Shown here one piece after another: positions 27,216 to 33,979 of a DNA stretch of 33,979 bases. The position numbers were made by a program, and so were the translations under genes. Numbering within the stretch: the stretch's first letter is position 1; every line of letters starts with the position of its first letter. The stretch is from Gammaproteobacteria bacterium (GTDB lineage Bacteria > Pseudomonadota > Gammaproteobacteria > Pseudomonadales > Oceanobacteraceae), in assembly GCA_013373125.1 (NCBI GenBank), contig JABXIK010000141.1:1-33979 (forward strand). The letters are read 5' to 3'. A model generated the notes under the pieces. The model ran no database searches. It was not told the origin of the DNA and was given only the letters and a program-made list of their open reading frames with translations.

Positions 27216-29018
27216 TTAGAACGCAAAGTGCTCTTCAGCTAGATCCATCACAGTATCCGCACCAGCTAGCATGGTAGCAGCGTGTGCTTTGGTACGTGGC
27301 AAGATACGAGTGAAGTAGAAACGAGCCGTGGTTAGTTTGGCTTTGTAGTAATCTTCTTCAGAAGTACCAGCAGCTAGAGCGTCTTGAGCCGCTTTCGCCA
27401 TTTTTGCCCATAGGTAAGCTAGAGTTACGTAACCAGAGTACATTAGGTAATCAACAGACGCAGAACCTACTTCTTCACGGTTCTTCATAGCAGTCATACC
27501 AATCTTCATGGTTAGGTCGCCCCACTCTTTGTTTAGCTCAACAAGAGGTGCTACGAATTGCGCTAGCTCTTCGTTGTCCGCTTGTTCTTTACAGAAAGTG
27601 TGAACAATCTTAGTGAAGTTCTTCAAAGATTGACCTTGAGTCATAAGAACTTTACGACCTAGTAAGTCAAGCGCTTGGATACCAGTTGTACCTTCGTAGA
27701 TAGTAGAGATACGAGTATCACGAACGATTTGCTCCATGCCCCACTCAGCGATGAAACCGTGACCACCGAATACTTGCATACCTAGGTTAGCAGACTCACA
27801 GCCCACCTCAGTTAGGAACGCTTTAGCGATTGGCGTTAGGAAACCTAATAGTTCATCAGCGGCTTTACGCGCTTCTTCAGTTTCACCTTTGTGTACGATG
27901 TCGTTTTGTTGTGCAGTTAGGTAAACCAATGCACGACCACCTTCAGCGAATGCTTTTTGAGTTAGAAGCATACGACGAACGTCTGGGTGAACGATGATTG
28001 GGTCAGCGGCTTTCTCAGGCGCTTTAGGGCCAGATAGAGAACGCATCGCTAGACGATCTTTCGCGTAAGCTAGAGCGCCTTGGAAAGAACCTTCACATGC
28101 AGTCGCACCTTGTAGTGCAGTACCGATACGTGCAGTGTTCATGAAAGTGAACATGCAGTTTAGGCCTTTGTTTTCAGGTCCGATTAGGAAGCCTTTGGCG
28201 CCATCGAAGTTCATTACGCAAGTAGCGTTACCATGGATACCCATTTTGTGTTCGATAGAACCACACGTTACAGCGTTGCGATCCGCAATTTCACCGTTTT
28301 CAACGTTGAACTTAGGTACGATGAATAGAGAAATACCTTTAGTACCTTCTGGCGCACCTGGTAGACGAGCTAGAACGATGTGAACAATGTTGTCCGCCAT
28401 GTCGTGCTCACCAGCAGAGATGAAGATCTTAGTACCAGAGATAGCATAAGAACCGTCAGCATTTGGCTCAGCTTTGGTTTTTAGGATGCCTAGGTCAGAA
28501 CCACAGTGAGGTTCAGTTAGACACATGGTACCCGTCCACTCACCGCTAACTAGTTTAGTTAGGTAAGTTTCTTTTTGTTCGTCAGTACCCCAAGTAGAAA
28601 GGGTATTCATTGCACCGTGAGAAAGACCTGGGTACATGCCCCAAGACCAGTTAGAAGTACCAACCATCTCAGACATTACAGTACCTAGAGACTCAGGTAG
28701 ACCTTGACCGCCTACAGACTCATCGTGAGCCATTGAAGGCCAGCCGCCTTCTACGAACTGCTGATAAGCTTCTTTAAAGCCAGTTGGCGTAGTTACAGAA
28801 CCGTCTTCGTGACGAGTACAACCTTCGATGTCACCAGTACGGTTAAGAGGTGCTAGAACGTTTTCACAGAATTTTGCACCTTCAGTGATGATGGCATCCA
28901 CCATATCAGGAGTTGCAACATCAGCATATGCAGGAAGACTGGCGTAGTGACCAGGCATATCCAACACTTCATCAAGTACGAATTTAATTTCACGTAACGG
29001 GGCTTTATATTCTGGCAT
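27216..29018 (-). CDS. Long acyl-CoA dehydrogenase (600 residues), PsrA-type site upstream
   Basis: A 600-residue paralogue of the preceding dehydrogenase with the same layout: N-terminal MPEYKAPLREIKFVLDEVLD, LTEPHCGSDLG at about 168-178, QVFGGHGFIAEWG at 415-427 and the probable catalytic base E442 in IYEGTTGIQ. It catalyses the FAD-dependent alpha,beta-dehydrogenation of acyl-CoA. AAGAGGT precedes the ATG. Leucine is read mostly as CTA (for example in DRLAMRSLSG), unlike gatCAB or even the neighbouring paralogue, which mixes TTA and CTT; this may reflect strong expression or a different origin. A CAAAC-N4-GTTTG palindrome 133 bases upstream suggests repression by a PsrA-like fatty-acid sensor. 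Confidence 0.95.
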   Translation of the reverse strand: MPEYKAPLREIKFVLDEVLDMPGHYASLPAYADVATPDMVDAIITEGAKFCENVLAPLNRTGDIEGCTRHEDGSVTTPTGFKEAYQQFVEGGWPSMAHDESVGGQGLPESLGTVMSEMVGTSNWSWGMYPGLSHGAMNTLSTWGTDEQKETYLTKLVSGEWTGTMCLTEPHCGSDLGILKTKAEPNADGSYAISGTKIFISAGEHDMADNIVHIVLARLPGAPEGTKGISLFIVPKFNVENGEIADRNAVTCGSIEHKMGIHGNATCVMNFDGAKGFLIGPENKGLNCMFTFMNTARIGTALQGATACEGSFQGALAYAKDRLAMRSLSGPKAPEKAADPIIVHPDVRRMLLTQKAFAEGGRALVYLTAQQNDIVHKGETEEARKAADELLGFLTPIAKAFLTEVGCESANLGMQVFGGHGFIAEWGMEQIVRDTRISTIYEGTTGIQALDLLGRKVLMTQGQSLKNFTKIVHTFCKEQADNEELAQFVAPLVELNKEWGDLTMKIGMTAMKNREEVGSASVDYLMYSGYVTLAYLWAKMAKAAQDALAAGTSEEDYYKAKLTTARFYFTRILPRTKAHAATMLAGADTVMDLAEEHFAF

Positions 29019-29150
29019 GGTAACCTCTTAGCCTACTTTTTTGACTCGTTAAGAGCCGTTAGTTGTTCATGTAAAAAGCCGGTAAACCCAAGCTTCTCTC
29101 TCATTTGCCAATCAAACTTTGTCTAAGAAATAGTCTGATTTAGCGTAAAC

Positions 29151-29168
29151 TTCAAACAAGTGTTTGAA
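29151..29168. promoter_or_regulatory. PsrA-like operator
   Basis: An 18-base perfect palindrome, TTCAAACA-AG-TGTTTGAA, containing CAAAC-AAGT-GTTTG. This fits the G/C-AAAC-N2-4-GTTT-G/C consensus of the Pseudomonas TetR-family regulator PsrA, which represses beta-oxidation genes until long-chain acyl ligands release it. It stands 133 bases before the dehydrogenase ATG. A weaker copy, AAAAC-AAGC-GTTTG, lies at 29277-29290. Confidence 0.7.
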
Positions 29169-29373
29169 ACATACGTTTGCAAGTGAAACTTGTCAAGGGT
29201 TTGCCTGCGCCTTTGCTGTTCAAATAAACGACAAGTATAGACCCATATCTGGACCCATAAGGCGTGATTCGCCCATAAAACAAGCGTTTGAAACTATTTA
29301 CGATGATTTAAAGCAAATGGATCGTTTTCAGCTGAAATCGCTGTTTAAGGAGGTTTATGCGAGAAAAAGTTAA
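29164..29373 (+). CDS. Doubtful small reading frame, 69 codons
   Basis: Open from a TTG at 29164 with no ribosome site. The last half, IYDDLKQMDRFQLKSLFKEVYARKS, looks protein-like (amphipathic helices), but the first half lies over the PsrA-like palindrome and promoter region and reads poorly. It may be a gene remnant or chance. I recognise no family. Confidence 0.2.
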   Translation: MKHTFASETCQGFACAFAVQINDKYRPISGPIRRDSPIKQAFETIYDDLKQMDRFQLKSLFKEVYARKS

Positions 29374-29401
29374 GCTTTTGCCGGTTTCACCCTGCAAAAG
29401 C
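29374..29401 (-). terminator. Hairpin after the crotonase gene
   Basis: An 8-base inverted repeat GCTTTTGC / GCAAAAGC with a 12-base loop; on the minus strand it is followed by TTAACTTTTTC. It starts 24 bases after the crotonase stop. Confidence 0.5.
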
Positions 29402-29425
29402 CCAGTCTTTGTTGAAAAATAGCGA

Positions 29426-30244
29426 TTATTTAAATGAAGTGCGGTCTTGGAATGGCTTAGGCTCTTTGCCCTTGGCTAGGCCATTGGCCATGGCAGTACG
29501 CTGGTTTTTGCGCCCTAACAAGCGAAGTTGGGTGATGCGTTCCCATAATAAAGCGCCGCGAGTGTCTTTTTTCCAAGTTTTCTTAAATAGATACTTGGTG
29601 GCCGCAATGGCATCTGGGCTTTTTTCGCAGATGACTCGGGCAAGGGCTTCGGCATCTGCAACAGGATCCGTGCTCACCTTACTAATCAGGCCATATTCCG
29701 CCCCTTCTTCGCCGCTGAAGAAACGACCCGTCATGGTCAGCTCTTGCGCTATGTCCACTCGAGTTAAGCGCGATAAGGTCACCATGCCACTCATATCCGG
29801 AATCAACCCCCATTTCATTTCAAGAATAGAGAGATTGGCATCAGGCGTCGCGATACGATAATCACAACATAAGATGATTTGCATGCCGCCCCCAAAGCAG
29901 TTGCCATGTACGGCAGCAATCACAGGCACGGGCAAGTCTCGCCAGATGTGTGCTACGCGCTGAAACATGTTGTCTTTGCCCCAAGGTAATTTGGCAAAGA
30001 ATTTAGGGATCATGCTTGGGGTTTTAGAGACGGCCGCAAAATCTAATCCTGCACAAAAACTGGCCCCAGCTCCTTTCATAATGACACAACGAATGGTGCG
30101 ATCTTTACGGATGCGCTTCGCCGTAGCCACCAGCTCAATAAACATCTGCTTATCTAAGCCATTGTGCTTCTCTGGACGGTTTAACGTTACATAAGCAATT
30201 TGGTCGGTTACGTCTAAAAGCACGCGAGGTTGTGAGGCTGTCAT
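29426..30244 (-). CDS. Crotonase-family protein, dienoyl-CoA isomerase-like
   Basis: A 272-residue enoyl-CoA hydratase/isomerase superfamily protein. The oxyanion-hole segments are GASFCAGLDF (60-69) and HGNCFGGGMQI (113-123). Aligned with classical hydratase, the first catalytic glutamate position is Q122, so a plain hydratase is unlikely. E142 (ILEMK) and D150 (LIPDMSG) match the spacing of E196 and D204 of rat delta(3,5)-delta(2,4)-dienoyl-CoA isomerase, whose third residue D176 corresponds to Q122. It may thus handle double bonds of unsaturated fatty acids. It lies beside the acyl-CoA dehydrogenases on the same strand but with a 407-base gap, so is a separate transcript. Confidence 0.88.
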   Translation of the reverse strand: MTASQPRVLLDVTDQIAYVTLNRPEKHNGLDKQMFIELVATAKRIRKDRTIRCVIMKGAGASFCAGLDFAAVSKTPSMIPKFFAKLPWGKDNMFQRVAHIWRDLPVPVIAAVHGNCFGGGMQIILCCDYRIATPDANLSILEMKWGLIPDMSGMVTLSRLTRVDIAQELTMTGRFFSGEEGAEYGLISKVSTDPVADAEALARVICEKSPDAIAATKYLFKKTWKKDTRGALLWERITQLRLLGRKNQRTAMANGLAKGKEPKPFQDRTSFK

Positions 30245-30315
30245 AGTCTTTCTTTTAATCGTTATTTAAATACGCGCAGGCTAGCCTGTGCAAAAGTGGT
30301 CACATTAAACGCAAA

Positions 30316-31071
30316 TCACACAGGATTGTCGATATCGATAAATTCCACATCCAGAGAGAATTCTTGGGCCAGATGTTCACCCAAGGCTTTTGCACCATAA
30401 CGCTCAGTGGCATGATGACCCGCGGCATAAAAATGGGTACCTGATTCCCGCGCATTATGCACACTTGGCTCATTAATCTCACCGGTTAAAAACGCGTCGA
30501 TGCCTTGATTAATGGCGTACTGCATATAACTCTGTGCGCCACCTGTGCACCATGCGATGGTTTCTATAATGTCGTCTTCTTCACCTATGTGTTGCGGCAG
30601 TCGATTTAAACGCAATGCAATATGCTCACTTAATTCACCAGCACGCATGGGTTGGGTTAAACGCCCCACGTTACCCGGCACACGCTTATCGTTGGGGTCC
30701 AATGGACCTGTGGTTTCAAAATCCAGCACTTCAGCCAATTGCACATTGTTACCCCAGACAGGATGACTATCTAAAGGTAAGTGATACGCCAACAAGCTAA
30801 TGTCGTGTTTGAGCAAGGTTTGAATGCGCTGTTTTTTAATCCCCACAATGGCTTCTGGCTCCCCTTTCCAGAAATATCCATGATGAACCAAAATGGCGTC
30901 CGCTTTGTGCGCCACCGCCGCATCAATTAAATCTTGGCAAGCGGTCACACCGGTGATGATGCGCTGAACTTCGGCACAACCCTCCACTTGCAAACCATTT
31001 GGGCAATAATCGCGAAACTGATCCACTTGCAGTTCACGATTTAAATAACTGACTAACGTGTTTAGCTTCAT
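30316..31071 (-). CDS. Nif3-like dinuclear metal-centre protein (YbgI family)
   Basis: A 251-residue Nif3/YbgI/DUF34 protein, close to E. coli YbgI (247). The family forms toroidal hexamers with a two-metal site; biochemical role is unsettled, with GTP cyclohydrolase I-like and metal-related proposals. Metal ligands can be placed by spacing: H63 and H64 in VHHGYFW, D101 in LDSHP, H219 and E223 in GHHATERYG. The N-terminal DYCPNGLQVEG is a family hallmark. It is divergent from the DegS-type protease gene with 54 bases between the starts. Confidence 0.94.
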   Translation of the reverse strand: MKLNTLVSYLNRELQVDQFRDYCPNGLQVEGCAEVQRIITGVTACQDLIDAAVAHKADAILVHHGYFWKGEPEAIVGIKKQRIQTLLKHDISLLAYHLPLDSHPVWGNNVQLAEVLDFETTGPLDPNDKRVPGNVGRLTQPMRAGELSEHIALRLNRLPQHIGEEDDIIETIAWCTGGAQSYMQYAINQGIDAFLTGEINEPSVHNARESGTHFYAAGHHATERYGAKALGEHLAQEFSLDVEFIDIDNPV

Positions 31072-31125
31072 ATCCCATACTCATTTGCGTAAACTTGCCA
31101 CCATTCTCGAAGATTTGGTGGTCAG

Positions 31126-32214
31126 ATGCAAAAGCCTGGTTTTATATCTTGGTCAATTCTTATGGGTCTGGTGATCGCCAGCCTAGCGCTTCATTTCGTG
31201 CCCAATGCCAATCCCCTTAACCAACCCGTTAAATCTTATGCTCCGGCTGTTGATCGCGCCGCGCCTTCGGTTGTGAACATTTACACCAGTAAAACGGTGC
31301 GCCAACAAGTTCATCCGTTATTAAATGACCCTTTCTTTCGCCGCTTTTTTGATCGCGCTCCTATGCCTAAAAGCCGCATTCAAAACAGCTTGGGTTCCGG
31401 CGTTGTCATTGCCGAGCCAGGATTGATTTTAACCAACAACCATGTGATCGAAGGCGCCGATGAAATATTGGTGGCCTTACACGATGGTCGTACAACCAAT
31501 GCACAAGTCATCGGCACTGACAGTGAAACCGATTTAGCCTTACTGCGCATTAAACTAGACGGTGTGCCTGTAATTACTTACTCAAGACAACGCTCGTTAC
31601 GCGTTGGCGACATCACTCTTGCCATAGGCAATCCATTTGGCGTGGGGCAAACCGTGACCATGGGGATTGTCAGTGCCACAGGGCGAAACCAATTAGGCAT
31701 TACCACTTATGAAGATTTTATCCAAACTGACGCAGCGGTGAATCCAGGTAATTCGGGTGGCGCATTGGTGAATGCCGATGGCGCTTTAGTGGGCATTAAT
31801 ACGGCTATTTACAGTAAATCAGGCGGTAACCAAGGAATCGGTTTTGCGATTCCGCTGAATCATGCCTTACGCGTAGTGGCGGACTTATTGCAATACGGCC
31901 ATGTGGTACGCGGCTGGCTCGGACTGGAAACCCAAGAGCTTTCGAGCAGTTTGAAACAAGCCTTTGGTTTACCCGATGCATTACAGGGTCAAGTGGTTGT
32001 GGGGGTTGTGGATAATGGACCCGCCTATGAAGCAGGACTCTTAAAAGGCGACATCGTCACCCACTTTAACGGTAAAGAAGCCACCAAAGGCACAGAAACC
32101 ATGCGCCAGATTGCTAACCTTATGCCAGGTGACCAAATTAAATTAGGGGTGATTCGAAATGGTCAGTACATGGAATTTACTGCCACGTTAGGACAACGCT
32201 TACCTCAACAGTAA
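31126..32214 (+). CDS. DegS/AlgW-type periplasmic serine protease
   Basis: A 362-residue HtrA-family protease anchored by one N-terminal helix (about 8-25) with the protease facing the periplasm. Catalytic triad H106 (LTNNHVIEG), D136 (SETDLALL) and S210 (NPGNSGGAL). A single PDZ domain follows (about 258-355), with the peptide-binding GLL-like part in AGLLKGDIV. One PDZ and an N-terminal anchor are DegS/AlgW traits, versus two PDZ domains in DegP. By analogy it senses misfolded porin C-termini and cuts the anti-sigma factor RseA/MucA to release sigma E; no rpoE cluster is in this window. The ribosome site is weak (GGTGG). Confidence 0.93.
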   Translation: MQKPGFISWSILMGLVIASLALHFVPNANPLNQPVKSYAPAVDRAAPSVVNIYTSKTVRQQVHPLLNDPFFRRFFDRAPMPKSRIQNSLGSGVVIAEPGLILTNNHVIEGADEILVALHDGRTTNAQVIGTDSETDLALLRIKLDGVPVITYSRQRSLRVGDITLAIGNPFGVGQTVTMGIVSATGRNQLGITTYEDFIQTDAAVNPGNSGGALVNADGALVGINTAIYSKSGGNQGIGFAIPLNHALRVVADLLQYGHVVRGWLGLETQELSSSLKQAFGLPDALQGQVVVGVVDNGPAYEAGLLKGDIVTHFNGKEATKGTETMRQIANLMPGDQIKLGVIRNGQYMEFTATLGQRLPQQ

Positions 32215-32223
32215 ATCCACAAT

Positions 32224-32258
32224 ATGAATTAGGTCAGTGAGTCACTGACCTAATTCAT
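32224..32258. terminator. Long perfect inverted repeat between convergent protease and purU genes
   Basis: Two 17-base arms, ATGAATTAGGTCAGTGA and its exact complement, flank a single G. It starts 10 bases after the protease stop and ends 9 before the purU stop, so it probably ends or stabilises both transcripts. No long T tract follows on either strand. Confidence 0.7.
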
Positions 32259-32266
32259 TAATTTAC

Positions 32267-33118
32267 TTAAAACACGATCGTCTTGTTGCCATGACGCAAT
32301 ACACGATCTTCCAAGTGCATGCGCACACCGCGACTTAACACCATCTTTTCCACGTCTTTGCCCAAACGCACCATGTCTTCCACCGTATCTTTATGGCTAA
32401 TGCGAATCACATCTTGATCAATGATGGGACCTGCATCTAATTCTTGTGTGACATAGTGGCAAGTGGCACCGATCAATTTCACCCCGCGCTCAGAAGCTTG
32501 ATGATACGGCTTAGCGCCGGCAAACGATGGTAAGAAACTATGATGAATGTTAATGATGCGACCTTCGTATTGGTCACAAACATCTCCCGGTAAGATTTGC
32601 ATGTAACGGGCCAGTACAATGCTGTCGGCTTTGTGCTCTGCAATCAGCTGACTCACTCGATGAAAGTGTTCTTGTTTATTGTCTTTATCCACAGGTACAT
32701 AGAAAAACGGAATACCATGCCATTCCACTAAACTGCGTAAATCATCATGATTTGAAATCACACACGGAATGTCGCACTTTAATTCGCCACTGTGCCAGCG
32801 GTGTAAAAGATCCACTAAACAATGACTCTCTTTGGAAGCCAGTAACACCAGCTTTTTATTTTCAGCACTATCAGTCACCGCCCATTCCATAGAAAACTCT
32901 TCAGCAATTGGGGCAAACTTTTGTTTGAACTCTTCTAATGAGAAAGGCAATGAATCGGCTTTGATTGAATGACGCATGAAGAACCAGCCACTCACCGGGT
33001 CGGCATAATGGTTCGCTTCCACTATCCAGCCGCCATGACTAGAAACAAACTGACCTACTTTTGCCACAATGCCCACACCGTCAGGGCATGAAATAATCAA
33101 TCGAAATGTACGTTGCAT
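32267..33118 (-). CDS. purU: Formyltetrahydrofolate deformylase
   Basis: A 283-residue PurU, which hydrolyses 10-formyl-THF to THF and formate and so balances one-carbon pools and supplies formate for PurT. An N-terminal ACT domain (about 6-85, LIISCPDGVGIVAKVGQF) is the regulatory part, sensing Met/Gly in E. coli. The formyltransferase fold follows; catalytic N190, H192 and D228 are placed by NIHHSFLPSF and ELDAGPI, with the same spacing as the PurN triad. AAGGTGAG precedes the ATG. It is convergent with the protease gene. Confidence 0.96.
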   Translation of the reverse strand: MQRTFRLIISCPDGVGIVAKVGQFVSSHGGWIVEANHYADPVSGWFFMRHSIKADSLPFSLEEFKQKFAPIAEEFSMEWAVTDSAENKKLVLLASKESHCLVDLLHRWHSGELKCDIPCVISNHDDLRSLVEWHGIPFFYVPVDKDNKQEHFHRVSQLIAEHKADSIVLARYMQILPGDVCDQYEGRIINIHHSFLPSFAGAKPYHQASERGVKLIGATCHYVTQELDAGPIIDQDVIRISHKDTVEDMVRLGKDVEKMVLSRGVRMHLEDRVLRHGNKTIVF

Positions 33119-33237
33119 ATTCTCACCTTAAAATTTGGCCCTGTTATAAACGCTATTGGCCATAAACTCAATCTCCCCTTGAATATAGACGCCCGCAGCG
33201 CCACAATGTGAAAAATGTCATATCAAATGAAGTTCTT

Positions 33238-33825
33238 ATGCGCTTACTGCTAATCCTATCTGTTTTGGTTCTTCAAGCTTGTAGCACTGCATCCAATGTC
33301 CGCTTATATCAAGGCCCGGCACTTCCTAATGAAATGGAAACCACCTTGGTCTTACCATTGAACTTCGAACTATTATCGTTAGACGGGCAAGACATCGCAC
33401 AGTTTGAACAAACGTTTCGAAACCACGCGCTAAACATCAAACTCACACCGGGTTTCCACACGCTTGTTTTGCAATACAGTGATATTTGGGAGATCGATAA
33501 CGAGAATCACGACAAGCTCACTACCGGCCAATTAACCTTTACTGGCAGCTTTAAAGAAGGCGAGTGTTTCCTCATACAAACACCACCACTAAATACTTAT
33601 GCACAAGCACAAGCTTTTACTCAGTCCCCTTCGGTGAATCTTGTGAGCGATCAACAAACGCTAGCGGGCAGTCATATCGCCAAGGCGGACCCGCTCACCT
33701 TTAAAAAAGATGAAACGACGCAAGAAATTTCATATCCTCATCTCAGACAGTTAAAATTTTGGTGGCAACAAGCCAGCTCGTATGAGAAACAACAATTTGA
33801 GCAGTGGATAAAATCCGCTGAATAG
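33238..33825 (+). CDS. DUF2057-like (YccT-type) lipoprotein
   Basis: From the ATG at 33238 the protein is 195 residues with a lipoprotein signal peptide ending at LQAC (C15); the frame extends ten codons upstream, but those residues would spoil the signal. The mature part resembles DUF2057/YccT: an N-terminal LPLNFELLSLDGQDI strand pair, LTPGFHTLVLQYSD, and a central TGSFKEGECFLIQTP. Function is not established for the family. The C-terminal 40 residues are helical and rich in Trp, Gln and Lys. Family call is from pattern memory only. It is followed within 9 bases by another reading frame, likely an operon. Confidence 0.7.
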   Translation: MRLLLILSVLVLQACSTASNVRLYQGPALPNEMETTLVLPLNFELLSLDGQDIAQFEQTFRNHALNIKLTPGFHTLVLQYSDIWEIDNENHDKLTTGQLTFTGSFKEGECFLIQTPPLNTYAQAQAFTQSPSVNLVSDQQTLAGSHIAKADPLTFKKDETTQEISYPHLRQLKFWWQQASSYEKQQFEQWIKSAE

Positions 33826-33834
33826 GAGCATGTG

Positions 33835-33979
33835 ATGCCCTTTATCATGATTGATCAAGGCAGTACCGCTATCCGACATTACACCACCCCGAAACAATCA
33901 GGGACCTCTCCTACTGCTCAAACCAATCCAGCCCGTAAAGTAGAAGTTCAATCAAAAACCGGCCATCAAGCCTATCAAC
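33835..33979 (+). CDS. Start of an unrecognised gene, cut by the window end
   Basis: An ATG at 33835 (or GTG at 33832) follows AGGAG at a good distance and opens 48 codons to the window edge without a stop. It begins MPFIMIDQGSTAIRHYTTPK and continues with a hydrophilic Thr/Gln/Lys-rich stretch. No signal peptide. The gene is probably cotranscribed with the lipoprotein gene. I do not recognise it. Confidence 0.55.
   Translation, partial: MPFIMIDQGSTAIRHYTTPKQSGTSPTAQTNPARKVEVQSKTGHQAYQ

Larger units (their letters stand above)
29019..29425. other. 407-base intergenic region upstream of the second dehydrogenase
   Basis: It holds the dehydrogenase promoter region, a PsrA-like operator, a weak 69-codon reading frame without a convincing start, and a hairpin after the convergent crotonase gene. 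No RNA gene is seen. Confidence 0.6.

Noticed and set aside
29357..29422. 21-codon frame after a perfect AAGGAGG
   Set aside because: Spacing to the ATG is only three bases, the AAGGAGG may just encode Lys-Glu in another frame, and the frame runs through a hairpin at the end of a convergent gene.
30300..30482. Minus-strand 60-codon frame at the end of the Nif3-family gene
   Set aside because: It overlaps the well-supported Nif3-family frame in another phase and shows no conserved features.

Overview
The window reads as chromosomal DNA of a moderately low-GC marine gammaproteobacterium, most like an Oceanospirillales-type relative of Pseudomonas. This is inferred from gene order (gatCAB divergent from mreBCD-maf-rng-yhdP), from fatty-acid genes with a PsrA-like operator, and from secreted lipolytic enzymes. 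No rRNA, tRNA, insertion sequence, phage gene or CRISPR array was seen.

Region 1 (1-9.9 kb) is conserved housekeeping. A minus-strand cell-shape and envelope cluster runs mreB, mreC, mreD, maf, rng and yhdP (cut by the window edge). Diverging from it on the plus strand is gatC-gatA-gatB (Glu/Asp-tRNA amidotransferase), closed by a strong terminator. mreC appears to start at a rare ATT codon.

Region 2 (10-20.2 kb) is accessory and the most unusual part. It holds a TonB-dependent receptor whose stop codon abuts the stop codon of a convergent 775-aa 7TMR-DISM membrane sensor with apparently dead kinase-like and receiver-like domains. Three exported hydrolases follow: an 877-aa PPC-PPC-PKD-Ig-hydrolase protein, a 361-aa paralogue of its catalytic domain, and a GDSL esterase. 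The two paralogues carry pancreatic-lipase-like HGW, GHSLG and LDP motifs in an otherwise unfamiliar framework.

Region 3 (20.2-25.1 kb) has an AraC-family regulator divergent from an MdaB-like quinone reductase, with a pair of direct repeats between them that suit an AraC operator. It also has a CHASE4-HAMP protein with a degenerate GGDEF domain, an orphan lipoprotein and a small hypothetical protein. Several terminators here share one GCCGAATC stem.

Region 4 (25.1-30.3 kb) is fatty-acid catabolism: two long acyl-CoA dehydrogenase paralogues and a crotonase whose active-site pattern resembles dienoyl-CoA isomerase. A good PsrA-type operator lies upstream of the second dehydrogenase. Together with the secreted esterases this suggests a lipid-using lifestyle: lipids cleaved outside the cell, acyl chains oxidised inside.

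Region 5 (30.3-34 kb) has a Nif3-family protein divergent from a DegS/AlgW-type periplasmic protease, then purU, a DUF2057-like lipoprotein and the start of an unrecognised gene cut by the window end.
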